Counted from the first letter of the stretch, positions 41,207 to 49,265 are shown. The stretch: DNA of 64,000 nucleotides from Micromonospora chersina (GCF_900091475.1 NZ_FMIB01000002.1:2108001-2172000); one strand, 5' to 3'. The notes: generated by a model from the letters alone, not told the origin. Made by a program: numbers and translations.

Positions 41207-42078
41207 TGAGCCACCACGACACCCTCGACGCCCACCTGTCCGGGCTGGCCGCGGCACTGCTGCCGTACCGGCGGGAGGCCGAGCGGCTGGCCGGCTGGGG
41301 CACCGAGCTGGCCTGGACGCTGGCCCGGGGCGGGCGGCTGCTGGTGGCCGGCAACGGCGGCAGCGCCGCCGAGGCCCAGCACCTCACCGCCGAACTCGTC
41401 GGCAAACTCCGCGACGACCGCGAACCCCTGTCCGCCATCGCCCTGCACGCCGAAACCTCCGCCCTCACCGCCATCGGCAACGACTACGGCTACGACGAGG
41501 TCTTCGCCCGCCAGGTCCGCGCCCACGGCCGACCCGACGACATCCTCCTGCTCATGTCCACCAGCGGCACCAGCACCAACCTCCTCACCGCCGCCCAGGC
41601 CGGCCGCGACACCGGCCTGCGCTGCTGGGCCTTCACCGGCCCCGCCCCCAACCCGCTCGCCGACCTGTGTCACGACGTGCTCGCCGTGCCGTCCCCGGAC
41701 AGCCAGGTGGTGCAGGAACTGCACCTGGTCTCCACGCACCTGCTCTGCGAGTACGTCGACCAGGCGCTGCCGCTGATCCGGCAGCTCCCGACCGCGTCCG
41801 TACCGGCGCCCCGGGCCGGCACGTACGCCCGGTGGGCCCCGCCGGCCCCGCGCGCCGCCGAGCCGGCGGCCCACGACGGCCGCGACCGGCACGACGGGGC
41901 CGGTCGGGACGGCCTGGTCCTGGCCACGGTGGACGGCGTGGCGCCGTTCGCCGGCGCCGGGCAGCACGCGAACGGGCACGGCCGCAACGGGCACGCCGGT
42001 ACGAACGGGCACGCCGGTACGAACGGGAACGGGCACGGCCGCAACCGCTCCACCGGCACCGGGTGGGTGGAGCCGTGA
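41206..42078 (+). CDS. gmhA: Sedoheptulose-7-phosphate isomerase GmhA with repeat tail
   Basis: The product has 290 residues. Residues 1-195 are the SIS-domain isomerase: LLVAGNGGSAAEAQHLTAEL is the phosphate loop, ALHAETSALTAIGNDYGYDE the family block, and LLMSTSGTSTN the second phosphate contact; ELHLVSTHLLCEYVD closes the domain with the catalytic-site His. It turns sedoheptulose-7-phosphate into D-glycero-D-manno-heptose-7-phosphate. Residues about 196-290 are an added tail rich in Ala, Pro, Gly, Asn and His with NGHAGT repeats encoded by tandem 18-bp units (41989-42024). The tail has no counterpart in usual GmhA (about 190 residues). Confidence 0.93.
   Translation: MSHHDTLDAHLSGLAAALLPYRREAERLAGWGTELAWTLARGGRLLVAGNGGSAAEAQHLTAELVGKLRDDREPLSAIALHAETSALTAIGNDYGYDEVFARQVRAHGRPDDILLLMSTSGTSTNLLTAAQAGRDTGLRCWAFTGPAPNPLADLCHDVLAVPSPDSQVVQELHLVSTHLLCEYVDQALPLIRQLPTASVPAPRAGTYARWAPPAPRAAEPAAHDGRDRHDGAGRDGLVLATVDGVAPFAGAGQHANGHGRNGHAGTNGHAGTNGNGHGRNRSTGTGWVEP
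41971..42045 (+). repeat. 18-bp tandem units in the gmhA tail
   Basis: GGGCACGCCGGTACGAAC occurs twice in tandem (41989-42006, 42007-42024), flanked by AACGGGCACGGCCGCAAC at 41971-41988 and 42028-42045. In frame they encode Asn/Gly/His-rich repeats. Confidence 0.85.
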
Positions 42079-43487
42079 GCGGGCCGCTCGTGGTGGTCGG
42101 CGACGCGCTGCTGGACCGGGACGTGACGGGCGCGGTCAGCCGGATCTGCCCGGACGCCCCGGTGCCCGTGCTCGACGAGCACGCGGCCACGGACCGACCC
42201 GGCGGGGCCGGACTGGCCGCGCTGCTCGCCGTCGCGCCGGACACCGAGGTGGCGCTTGTCACCGCGCTCGCCGACGACGCCGGCGGGGCCCGCCTCGCGG
42301 AACTGCTGGGCGAGGCGGGGGTGGCGGTATACCCGATGCGCCTGCCCGGCGCGACGGCCGAGAAGATCCGGCTCCGCGCCGGCGGGCAGACCCTGCTCCG
42401 GCTGGACCGGGGCGGCGAGCCGCAGGCGCCGGGCCAGCCCTCGGAGGCCGTGCTCGACCTGCTCTCCCGGGCCCGGGCCATCCTGGTCAGCGACTACGGT
42501 CGCGGCCTGGCCCGGCAACCCGCGCTGCGCGCCGCGCTGGCCGAGGCGTCCGCCCCGGTGGTCTGGGACCCGCACCCGCGCGGCCCGGCCGCGGTGGCCG
42601 GGGTCCGGCTGACCACGCCGAACCTCGGCGAACTGCGCCGGCTCACCGGGGACGCCGGCGCCGGCTCGGGACTCTCCACCGCCACCCGGGCCGGGCACGA
42701 GCTGCGCCGCCGGTGGCGGGTCGGCGCGGTCGCGGTGACCATGGGCCCGGACGGGGCGGTGCTCTGCCACTCCGGCAGCACCCCGCTCGTCGTGCCGCCG
42801 CCGTCCACCGTGGCGCACGTGGAGGACACCTGCGGCGCCGGGGACCGGTTCGCCGCCACCGCCGCGCTGGCGCTGGGCGACGGCGCGTCGACCGCCGAGG
42901 CGGTGCAGGCGGCGGTCGAGGCCGCGTCCGCGTACGTGGCGGCCGGCGGTGCGGCCGGCCTGCACCGGGCGCCGGAGCCGTCGCGGCCGGCGGAGGCCGT
43001 CCGCTCCGCCGAGGAACTCGTCGCGAAGGTACGCGCCGACGGCGGCACGGTGGTCGCCACGGGCGGCTGCTTCGACATCCTGCACGCCGGGCACCTGGCC
43101 ACCCTCCAGGCGGCCCGCCGGCTGGGCGACTGCCTGGTGGTGTGCCTCAACTCCGACCGGAGCGTCCGGGGCCTCAAGGGACCGGAGCGCCCGGTCCACC
43201 CGGAGCAGGACCGGGCCCGGCTGCTGGCCGCCCTGGACTGCGTCGACGCCGTGGTGGTCTTCGACGAGCCCACCCCGCACCAGGTGCTCGGCCGGCTGCG
43301 CCCGGACGTCTGGGTCAAGGGCGGCGACTACGCCGGCGACGGCGCGCCCGAACTGCCCGAGGCGGAGCTGGTGCGCCGCTGGGGCGGGCGGGTCGTCACC
43401 GTGCCCTTCCTGGCCGGGCGGTCCACCACCGGCACCATCTCGGCCGCGCGCCAGCGCGGCCTCCACCTCGTCAAGGGAGCGGTATGA
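42075..43487 (+). CDS. hldE: Bifunctional heptose-7-phosphate kinase / heptose-1-phosphate nucleotidyltransferase (HldE-like)
   Basis: The product has 470 residues with a GTG start overlapping gmhA by 4 bp (GTGA). Residues 1 to about 310 are a PfkB/ribokinase-type kinase: VVVGDALLDRDVTGAVSRI at the start, TEKIRLRAGG-like sugar contacts (AEKIRLRAGGQTLLRLDRGG) and the anion hole and base EDTCGAGDRFAA. Residues about 330-465 are the nucleotidyltransferase: GGCFDILHAGHLATL with the HxGH motif, and VKGGDYAGD. It makes the 1,7-bisphosphate and, after GmhB removes the 7-phosphate, ADP-D,D-heptose. The full order kinase then transferase matches E. coli HldE. Confidence 0.93.
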   Translation: MSGPLVVVGDALLDRDVTGAVSRICPDAPVPVLDEHAATDRPGGAGLAALLAVAPDTEVALVTALADDAGGARLAELLGEAGVAVYPMRLPGATAEKIRLRAGGQTLLRLDRGGEPQAPGQPSEAVLDLLSRARAILVSDYGRGLARQPALRAALAEASAPVVWDPHPRGPAAVAGVRLTTPNLGELRRLTGDAGAGSGLSTATRAGHELRRRWRVGAVAVTMGPDGAVLCHSGSTPLVVPPPSTVAHVEDTCGAGDRFAATAALALGDGASTAEAVQAAVEAASAYVAAGGAAGLHRAPEPSRPAEAVRSAEELVAKVRADGGTVVATGGCFDILHAGHLATLQAARRLGDCLVVCLNSDRSVRGLKGPERPVHPEQDRARLLAALDCVDAVVVFDEPTPHQVLGRLRPDVWVKGGDYAGDGAPELPEAELVRRWGGRVVTVPFLAGRSTTGTISAARQRGLHLVKGAV

Positions 43488-43557
43488 GCGAGCGTCAGCG
43501 AGCGAATCATCAACGCAGTGAGCCTCAGTGCGGCACGGAGCGAAGCGGAGTGCCGGC
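43485..43557. repeat. Intergenic repeat with GAGCGAGCG/GAGCGAAGCGG units
   Basis: The only real gap within the heptose operon is filled by AGCGAGCG direct repeats, a CGGCAC/GTGCCG hairpin (43531-43555) and GGAGCGAAGCGGAG in its loop. The sequence looks unlike the coding regions around it. I recall similar AGCGAGCG-AGCGAAGCGG units before many start codons in Micromonospora-type genomes; I cannot verify copies. Only one copy is visible in this window. Confidence 0.6.
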
Positions 43558-44253
43558 ATGAGCAGGGACATGAACGGTCGGGCGGTGCTGGTCACCGGCG
43601 GGTCGAGCGGCCTGGGCGCGGCGGTGGTGACCGCGGTGGCCAAGGCGGGTGGGCGGCCGTACGTGCTGGACCGGCAGGCGCCGGCCGACGGGGTGCCCTG
43701 GGTCGAATGCGACCTGGCCGACACCCGGGCCGCCGAGGCGGCCACCCGGCAGCTCGCCGAGCAGGCCGGCGGGCTCGACGGCGTGGTGACCGCCGCCGGC
43801 ATGGACGTGCCCGGCCGGCTGGCCGACGTCGACGGCGCGACGTGGGACCGGATCGTGACGATCAACCTGCTCGGCACGGCCGCGGTGATCCGGGCCGCGG
43901 TGCCGCACCTGGAGCGGTCGCACGGCACGGTGGTGACCGTGGCGTCCACGCTGGGCGTGAAGGCGGTCAGCGACGCGACCGCGTACTGCGCGGCGAAGTT
44001 CGGGGTGGTCGGCTTCACCCGGGCGCTCGCCGCCGAGCTGGCCGGGACGGTCGGCGTCACGCTGCTGATCCCGGGCGGCATGCGGACGGCGTTCTTCGAC
44101 GACCGGGACGAGCGGTACAAGCCCGGCCCGGACGCGATCCTCAACGACCCGGCGGACACCGCCGAGGCGGTCCTGTTCGCGCTGTCCCAGCCGCCCGGCT
44201 GCGCGGTACGCGAGCTGGTGGTCTGCGCCGAGCAGGAGTCCTCGTACCCGTGA
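43558..44253 (+). CDS. Short-chain dehydrogenase/reductase (classical SDR)
   Basis: The product has 231 residues. The cofactor loop is VLVTGGSSGLGAAV, the structural motif appears as VTAAGMD (NNAG equivalent), the catalytic serine lies in VTVASTLGVKA, and Tyr-x3-Lys is AYCAAKFGVVG. This is a classical SDR, shorter than the extended SDR epimerase HldD (about 310 residues with GxxGxxG), so it does not replace it. It may oxidise or reduce a sugar or a sugar phosphate of the cluster. The ATG at 43558 follows the intergenic repeat and its stop overlaps the GT9 start by 4 bp. Confidence 0.9.
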   Translation: MSRDMNGRAVLVTGGSSGLGAAVVTAVAKAGGRPYVLDRQAPADGVPWVECDLADTRAAEAATRQLAEQAGGLDGVVTAAGMDVPGRLADVDGATWDRIVTINLLGTAAVIRAAVPHLERSHGTVVTVASTLGVKAVSDATAYCAAKFGVVGFTRALAAELAGTVGVTLLIPGGMRTAFFDDRDERYKPGPDAILNDPADTAEAVLFALSQPPGCAVRELVVCAEQESSYP

Positions 44254-45242
44254 TCCTCGTGCTCCGGGCGCTCGGCGTCGGCGACCTCGCCACCGGGGTG
44301 CCGGCGCTGCGCGCGCTGCGTGCCGCGTACCCCGGGGAGGAACTGGCGCTGGTCGCGCCGCGCTGGCTGACGCCGCTGGTGGAGCTGGTCGGGGTCGTGG
44401 ACCGGCAGGTCTTCGCGGACGGGCTGGGCCACCTCGGGTGGTCCGGCCCGCCGCCCGCGGTGGCCGTGAACCTGCACGGCCGGGGGCCGCAGTCGCACCG
44501 GATGCTGGCCGGAGCGCGGCCGAGGCGGATGCTCGCCTTCGCCAACGCCGACGCCGGGTGGCACGACGGTCCACCGTGGCGGGCCGAGGAGCACGAGGTG
44601 GACCGGTGGTGCCGGATGCTCGGCTGGTACGGCATCCCCGCCGACCGCACCGACCTGGCGCTGCGCCGGCCCGGGCCGGGTGGGCTGCCGACCGGGGTGA
44701 CCGTGGTGCATCCCGGCGCCAAGGCGGCGCAGCGGCGCTGGCCGCCGGAGCGGTTCGCCGCGGTGGCGCGGGAGCTGTCCGGGCGGGGCCACCGGGTGGT
44801 GGTCACCGGCAGTCCCGGCGAGCGGGACATCGCCGCCGAGGTGGCCCGCCGGGCCGGGTTGCCGGCCGACGCGGTGCTGGCGGGCACGACCGACGTCGGT
44901 GAGCTGGCCGCGCTGGTCGCCCACGCCCGCCTGGTGCTGTGCGGGGACACCGGGGTGGCTCACCTGGCCACCGCCTTCACCACCCCGTCGGTGCTGCTCT
45001 TCGGACCGGTGCCGCCCTCGTGGTGGGGGCCGCCGCCGGACCGGCCGTGGCACGAGGCGCTCTGGGCCGGGCCGCGCCCGGCCGCGGACGGCCCGGGCGT
45101 AGACCCGGCGCTGGCCGAGCTGGACGTGCCGGCCGTGCTGGCGGCGGTGGACCGGGTGACGGCCGCGGCCCGGTCGCGTGTGGCAGCGGTGCGCCGGATT
45201 CCCGCGCAGGCGGCTCACCCACCCCTTGCTACCCGCCGGTAG
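44250..45242 (+). CDS. Glycosyltransferase family 9 (heptosyltransferase-like)
   Basis: The product has 330 residues from a GTG overlapping the SDR by 4 bp (GTGA). The N-terminal block VILVLRALGVGDLATGVPAL is typical for GT9, including the Asp of the GVGD loop. The donor side has VTVVHPGAKAAQRRWPPERF, VVVTGSPGERDIAAEVAR and LVLCGDTGVAHLATAFTTPS with the conserved D-x-G-x-x-H-L. GT9 members use ADP-heptose; the cluster makes this donor. It is the last gene of the run and its TAG stop lies in a small GCTACC/GGTAGC hairpin. Confidence 0.92.
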   Translation: MILVLRALGVGDLATGVPALRALRAAYPGEELALVAPRWLTPLVELVGVVDRQVFADGLGHLGWSGPPPAVAVNLHGRGPQSHRMLAGARPRRMLAFANADAGWHDGPPWRAEEHEVDRWCRMLGWYGIPADRTDLALRRPGPGGLPTGVTVVHPGAKAAQRRWPPERFAAVARELSGRGHRVVVTGSPGERDIAAEVARRAGLPADAVLAGTTDVGELAALVAHARLVLCGDTGVAHLATAFTTPSVLLFGPVPPSWWGPPPDRPWHEALWAGPRPAADGPGVDPALAELDVPAVLAAVDRVTAAARSRVAAVRRIPAQAAHPPLATRR

Positions 45243-45252
45243 CTTCCCGCCG

Positions 45253-45258
45253 TACGCT
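45253..45258 (+). promoter_or_regulatory. -10 hexamer, leaderless
   Basis: TACGCT ends 6 nt before the GTG at 45265. Confidence 0.5.
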
Positions 45259-45264
45259 GAGCCG

Positions 45265-46122
45265 GTGAACGGGGACTACACGCAGGAGTTCGTGGAGGTC
45301 GACGGGGCGCGGATCGGCGTCCAGGTCCACCCGGAGCCGGACGGGCCACCCGGCGCGCCGGTGGTGGTGATCTGGCCCGCCATGGGGGTCCGCGCCCGCT
45401 ACTACCGGCCGTTCGCCGCCGCCCTGCGCGAGGCCGGGCTGGCCGTGGTGGTGGTCGACCTGCGGGGCACCGGCGAGAGCACGCCCGCACCGTCGCGCGA
45501 CTGCCGGTACGGCTACGCCGAGCTGGCCACCGACGTCGGCGCGGTGCTCGACGCGCTCAAGCCGCGGCTGGACGGCCGGACCCGGCTGCTGCTCGGGCAC
45601 TCGCTCGGCGGGCAGGTCGCGGTGCTGCACCAGGCGCTGCACGACGCCGACCGGGTGGACGGGCTGGCCCTGGTGGCGGTGGGCATCCCCTGGTGGCGCG
45701 GGTACCCGGGGCTGCGCGGCTGGGGCGTGCTGCCGTACACCCAGGGCATCGCGGCGGTCGCCCGGCTGCTCGGCGTCTGGCCGGGCTGGGGCTTCGGTGG
45801 CCGGCAGGCGCGCGGGGTGATCCGGGACTGGGCGTACACCGCCCGGACCGGCCGCTTCCCGGTGCTCGACGGGGTCGACGCCGATGCCGCCGTCGGGCGG
45901 GTCCGCACGCCGGTGCTCGCGGTCAGCGTCGACGACGACCAGTACACGCCGCACGAGACGCTGGACCACCTCTGCGGCAAGCTCGCCGCAGCCCCGGTGA
46001 CCCGGCACCGCTACACCGTCGCCGAGGCGGGCGCCCCGCTGGACCACTTCACCTGGGTACGCGCCGCCGGCCCGCTGGCCGCCCGGGTCGCCGCGTTCGC
46101 CGCCACGCTGCCGCGTCGCTGA
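45265..46122 (+). CDS. Alpha/beta hydrolase
   Basis: The product has 285 residues from a GTG at 45265. It contains VVVIWPAMGVRARYYRPFAA in the oxyanion region, LLLGHSLGGQVAVLHQ with the nucleophilic serine, TPVLAVSVDDDQYTPHET with the acidic residue and GAPLDHFTWVRAAGP with the histidine. The first part, with its WPAMGVRARYY, matches predicted hydrolases of the YheT/serine-aminopeptidase-like type. The substrate is unknown. It is separated from the heptose operon by only 22 bp but seems to have its own leaderless promoter. Confidence 0.87.
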   Translation: MNGDYTQEFVEVDGARIGVQVHPEPDGPPGAPVVVIWPAMGVRARYYRPFAAALREAGLAVVVVDLRGTGESTPAPSRDCRYGYAELATDVGAVLDALKPRLDGRTRLLLGHSLGGQVAVLHQALHDADRVDGLALVAVGIPWWRGYPGLRGWGVLPYTQGIAAVARLLGVWPGWGFGGRQARGVIRDWAYTARTGRFPVLDGVDADAAVGRVRTPVLAVSVDDDQYTPHETLDHLCGKLAAAPVTRHRYTVAEAGAPLDHFTWVRAAGPLAARVAAFAATLPRR

Positions 46123-46153
46123 CACCCGGACGTGCCGGACTGCCGGGCCGGAA

Positions 46154-46178
46154 CCGGGCGGGCCGATCCGCCGCCCGG
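46154..46178 (+). terminator. Short hairpin after hydrolase
   Basis: CCGGGCGG and CCGCCCGG pair over 8 bp with a 9-nt loop. It is weaker than other terminators in the window. Confidence 0.35.
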
Positions 46179-46247
46179 AAAACGGGTGCGTAACCGCGCC
46201 GAAGGTGGGTAAGCCGCACCGCCCGAACACGGCGGATGGGGGATCAG

Positions 46248-46886
46248 ATGTCCGAACGGCACACCGCGTTGCGCTCGATGCACGATCTGGGCCTGGCGGC
46301 CTGGTTCGGCGGCTCACTGATGGGCGCGCTCGGCGTCAACGGCGCAGCGGCGAAAATCGACGACTCGACCCAGCGACTGCCGGTCGCCTCGGCCGGCTGG
46401 GCGCGCTGGACCCCGGTCAACGCGGCGGCGATCGGCGCGCACCTCGCCGGCGCGGTCGGCGAGCTGGTGACCGAGAGCCCACGCGTGGCCGCCCAGTCCG
46501 GGGTGGCGAAGATGAGCACGGTGAAGACGGCGCTGACCGTGGGCGCGCTGGCGGTGACCGGCTACAGCCGGCTGCTCGGCATGCGGCTGCAGAAGGCGGG
46601 CGGGCCGTCCGTCGAGGGGGCCACCGAGCCGAACTACCAGACGCCCTCGAACGTGGCCGCCTCGCAGCGGCAGATGAAGCTGCTCCAGTGGGCCATTCCG
46701 GCGCTGACCGGCGCGCTGGTCGTGGTCTCGGCGTACATGGGCGAGCAGCAGAAACCCGGACAGGTGTTCCGGGGCCTGCTGGGCCGGGCCGGCGGGCTGG
46801 CGAGCGCCCCGATGGCGATCGGAAAGATGGCCGGGATGACCGGGATGCACGCGACGAAACGACCGATGGCCATGGCCGGTCGGTGA
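46248..46886 (+). CDS. Membrane protein of unknown function
   Basis: The product has 212 residues from the ATG at 46248, with GGGGG 5 nt upstream; an ATG 12 nt earlier is also possible. It opens with MHDLGLAAWFGGSLMGALGV, followed by at least three hydrophobic stretches (NAAAIGAHLAGAVGEL, ALTVGALAVTGYSRLLG, LLQWAIPALTGALVVVSAYM) and a Met/Gly/Ala-rich C-terminus. I recognise a general resemblance to DoxX-like small membrane proteins in size and topology but no diagnostic motif, so no function is assigned. Confidence 0.75.
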   Translation: MSERHTALRSMHDLGLAAWFGGSLMGALGVNGAAAKIDDSTQRLPVASAGWARWTPVNAAAIGAHLAGAVGELVTESPRVAAQSGVAKMSTVKTALTVGALAVTGYSRLLGMRLQKAGGPSVEGATEPNYQTPSNVAASQRQMKLLQWAIPALTGALVVVSAYMGEQQKPGQVFRGLLGRAGGLASAPMAIGKMAGMTGMHATKRPMAMAGR

Positions 46887-47018
46887 CCCGCTCCGCGGCC
46901 GGCGGCCCACATCGGGGTGGGGCGCCGGCCGCGTGGCGTACCCGGGGTCCGGCGCATGACCGGACCGGTGGCGGGCAATCAGCACCGGCACGGGGGAATC
47001 CAGCCAGGTGAGGTGGCC

Positions 47019-47411
47019 ATGACGAGCAAGGACCGATCGGGTAGAGGCGAGGGGCGGGGGCCCGAGGCGGCCGCGCCGTGGGGCACCACCGACGGCTTCG
47101 ACGCCGACCCGCCGTGGGGCGCGGGCGCGGACGACCCGATGGACGAGGGCAGCGAGGAGAACGCCGTCCCCGAGGGCCGGCGGGGCGAACGCCGGGCGGC
47201 GGGCGCCGGGCCGGGCGGGCCGAAGGCCGGCCGGCACGGGTTCGGCCCGGTGGAACCCACCCGGACCGCCGAGGCGGGCCCCGGCGCGCCGCCGGATCCG
47301 GCGCCGTCCCGACGGACCTTCCCCGACGACCGCGCCGACGGGGACCTCGGGGACAACGCGCTGGAGGACGCCACCGGCATGCGTCCCGAAGGGGTCAGCC
47401 GGCGCGGTTGA
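47019..47411 (+). CDS. Small disordered hypothetical protein
   Basis: The product has 130 residues from the ATG at 47019 with GAGGTG upstream. The sequence is rich in Gly, Pro, Asp, Glu and Arg (DDPMDEGSEENAVPEG; RTFPDDRADGDLGDNALE) and has no hydrophobic core, so it is probably disordered. A clear ribosome binding site, codon third-position GC and a terminator after it support a real gene. No function can be given. It faces a similar small gene on the other strand. Confidence 0.6.
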   Translation: MTSKDRSGRGEGRGPEAAAPWGTTDGFDADPPWGAGADDPMDEGSEENAVPEGRRGERRAAGAGPGGPKAGRHGFGPVEPTRTAEAGPGAPPDPAPSRRTFPDDRADGDLGDNALEDATGMRPEGVSRRG

Positions 47412-47436
47412 CCCGGACCGCCGGACCGAAGACGAC

Positions 47437-47472
47437 ACGACGCCCGGGGCGACTCACCGCCCCGGGCGTCGT
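47437..47472. terminator. Bidirectional terminator, perfect 15-bp stem
   Basis: Arms 47437-47451 and 47458-47472 (ACGACGCCCGGGGCG and complement) with a 6-nt loop between convergent small genes. Confidence 0.85.
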
Positions 47473-47481
47473 ACCGTCCGG

Positions 47482-47715
47482 TCAGGAACCGGTGCCGTCC
47501 TCCCCCGGCCGGCCCAGGGCCGACGGTTCGTTGTCCGGCACTGGCGGCTCGGCCACCGGGCGGCCGGTGTCGTCCACCAGGCCCGGGGCCATGCTGCCGC
47601 CGTGCGCCTCCTCGGCCTCCCGGGTCGCCCGGGGATCCCGGTCGTCCCGGGCCAGGCCACCGGGCTCGTCCCGCCGCTCGTCCACGCGCTCCCCCTCGCT
47701 GTCGTCCCTCGGCAC
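47482..47715 (-). CDS. Small acidic hypothetical protein
   Basis: The product has 77 residues from a GTG at 47715 and is highly charged (DDSEGERVDERRDEPGG; REAEEAHGG). It lies 31 nt downstream of the DUF72 gene on the same strand and just ahead of a strong terminator, consistent with a short operon. No ribosome binding site is obvious and no domain is visible, so it may be a chance frame. Confidence 0.45.
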   Translation of the reverse strand: MPRDDSEGERVDERRDEPGGLARDDRDPRATREAEEAHGGSMAPGLVDDTGRPVAEPPVPDNEPSALGRPGEDGTGS

Positions 47716-47746
47716 CGCCGGTACCCGCGAGGTGCCGGCGGAAACC

Positions 47747-48637
47747 TCAGGCCCGTGCGGCGGCGGGCGCGACGCCGAGCAGCCCGGCGAGCCGGGCGGC
47801 GTCCCGCTGGGCCTGGTCGCCGCAGCAGTTGTTGAGCAGCACGTGCAGCTCGCCGCACTGGTCGGCCAGCTCGCGGAGCAGCACGGACCAGCGTCGCAGC
47901 TCCTCCTCGCCGTAGGCGTAGCGGAACCGGTCCTGCTTGTCGCCGCTCTCCCAGGCGGTGCTGTGCCCGTGGAACCGCACCACCGCGAGGTCGGTGGTGG
48001 CGGTGAGGATCGGCGGCACCGAGGAGGCGTGCCCCTGGGGCATGTCCACGCAGACGTACCCGAGCCCGTTCTCGCGCAGGAACGTCACCGTGTCGACCAC
48101 CGCGTCCTCGGTGAACCAGGAGGAGTGCCGCAGCTCCACACTCACCGGCCAGGGCCGGCAGCGGAGGGCCGCGGACAGGATCCGCCGCTTGGCCGCGTCG
48201 CCGCGGGCCAGCCACGGTGGGAACTGGAGCAGCACGGCGCCGAGCCGGTCGGCCTCCGCGAGCGGCGCCAGCGCCGCGTGGAACCGGTCCCAGAGTTCGT
48301 CGTACGCCCCGGCGGACAGGTCCCGCCAGCGGATCCGGCTCGGGCCGCCGGCCGGGCGCAGCTCCCGCGGCAGCGCGTCGATCGGCGTGTGGTGGCCGGT
48401 GAAGAGGCGGAACGCCTTGACGTCGAACGTGAAGCCGGGCGGGGTGGCGGCCGCCCAGCCCTCGGCCGTCTCCGGCGCCGGGATCGCGTAGTACGACGTG
48501 TCCACCTCGACCAGGCCGAAACGCTCGGCGTACCAGGCGAGGCGGCCGGCCGGGGTGTTGGCCGCGCGGGGATACCAGCCGGAGCGGACCAGCATCTGGT
48601 CGGCCCAGGAGGACGTGCCCACCTTGATGACACCCAT
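47747..48637 (-). CDS. DUF72 family TIM-barrel protein
   Basis: The product has 296 residues from the ATG at 48637. The opening MGVIKVGTSSWADQMLVRSG with later FGLVEVDTSYYAIP is the signature of DUF72 (YecE-like). LLQFPPWL, VSVELRHSSWF, VCVDMPQG and VVRFHGHSTAW are further blocks at strand ends of the barrel. The size is standard. The biochemical function of the family is unsettled; it is often found with iron-sulfur or DNA-repair genes, but no such link shows here. The longer in-frame sequence upstream is unlikely to be translated. Confidence 0.9.
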   Translation of the reverse strand: MGVIKVGTSSWADQMLVRSGWYPRAANTPAGRLAWYAERFGLVEVDTSYYAIPAPETAEGWAAATPPGFTFDVKAFRLFTGHHTPIDALPRELRPAGGPSRIRWRDLSAGAYDELWDRFHAALAPLAEADRLGAVLLQFPPWLARGDAAKRRILSAALRCRPWPVSVELRHSSWFTEDAVVDTVTFLRENGLGYVCVDMPQGHASSVPPILTATTDLAVVRFHGHSTAWESGDKQDRFRYAYGEEELRRWSVLLRELADQCGELHVLLNNCCGDQAQRDAARLAGLLGVAPAAARA

Positions 48638-48756
48638 GTAATTCAGTGGACCCCGATCCGGACGAACCGGCAACCCGGGAGCGTCCGGTGGGTAACCGGG
48701 AAAGTGTCGGTGGCGGGTCGTACGGTGTCCGCGGTCCTCGATGAAAGGCAGGCGGC

Positions 48757-49263
48757 ATGAGCGTCTCCGACCAGGTCCTCACCGGCGAGCGAGCCGACCT
48801 GCTCGCCACCCTCCAGCGGCACCGCGGCTTCCTCCGGCAGACCGTGACGGGGCTCGACGACGAGCAGGCCGCGCGACGCAGCACGGCCAGCGAGCTCTGC
48901 CTCGGCGGCCTGATCAAGCACGTCGCCGGCACCGAGCACCGGTGGATGCGGTTCGCGGTCGGCGGCGCCGAGGCGATGCAGAGCGAGCCGGTCGACTGGG
49001 CCGGCCAGTTCCGCATGGCCGAGGGCGAGACCCTGGCCGGGCTGCTCGCCGAGTTCGACCGGGTGGCCGCCGAGACGGACGCGCTGGTCACCACGCTCGA
49101 CCTCGACACCGCACACCCGTTGCCGAGCGCGCCCTGGTTCGAGCCGGGCGCCAGCTGGTCGGTGCGCCGGGTGCTGCTGCACCTGATCGCCGAGACCGCG
49201 CAGCACGCCGGGCACGCCGACATCATCCGCGAGTCCATCGACGGAGCGAAGACCATGGGTTGA
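48757..49263 (+). CDS. DinB/DUF664 family protein (putative thiol-dependent transferase)
   Basis: The product has 168 residues. The four-helix DinB fold shows its metal-binding histidines in LIKHVAGTEHRWMRF and LHLIAETAQHAGHADIIRES. The last block ETAQHAGHADIIRE is typical of DUF664 proteins of actinobacteria, some of which are mycothiol-dependent S-transferases. Mycothiol is the main thiol in these bacteria, so such a role is plausible here. The gene has an AAAGGCAGG site before the ATG and a weak hairpin after the stop. The substrate is unknown. Confidence 0.9.
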   Translation: MSVSDQVLTGERADLLATLQRHRGFLRQTVTGLDDEQAARRSTASELCLGGLIKHVAGTEHRWMRFAVGGAEAMQSEPVDWAGQFRMAEGETLAGLLAEFDRVAAETDALVTTLDLDTAHPLPSAPWFEPGASWSVRRVLLHLIAETAQHAGHADIIRESIDGAKTMG

Positions 49264-49265
49264 CC

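Noticed and set aside
43558..44253. SDR as HldD epimerase
   Set aside because: It is too short and has the classical SDR motifs, not the extended SDR pattern of HldD.
45228..45243. GCTACC/GGTAGC hairpin as terminator of the heptose operon
   Set aside because: Only 6 bp, overlaps the stop codon and lacks the length of the other terminators in the window.
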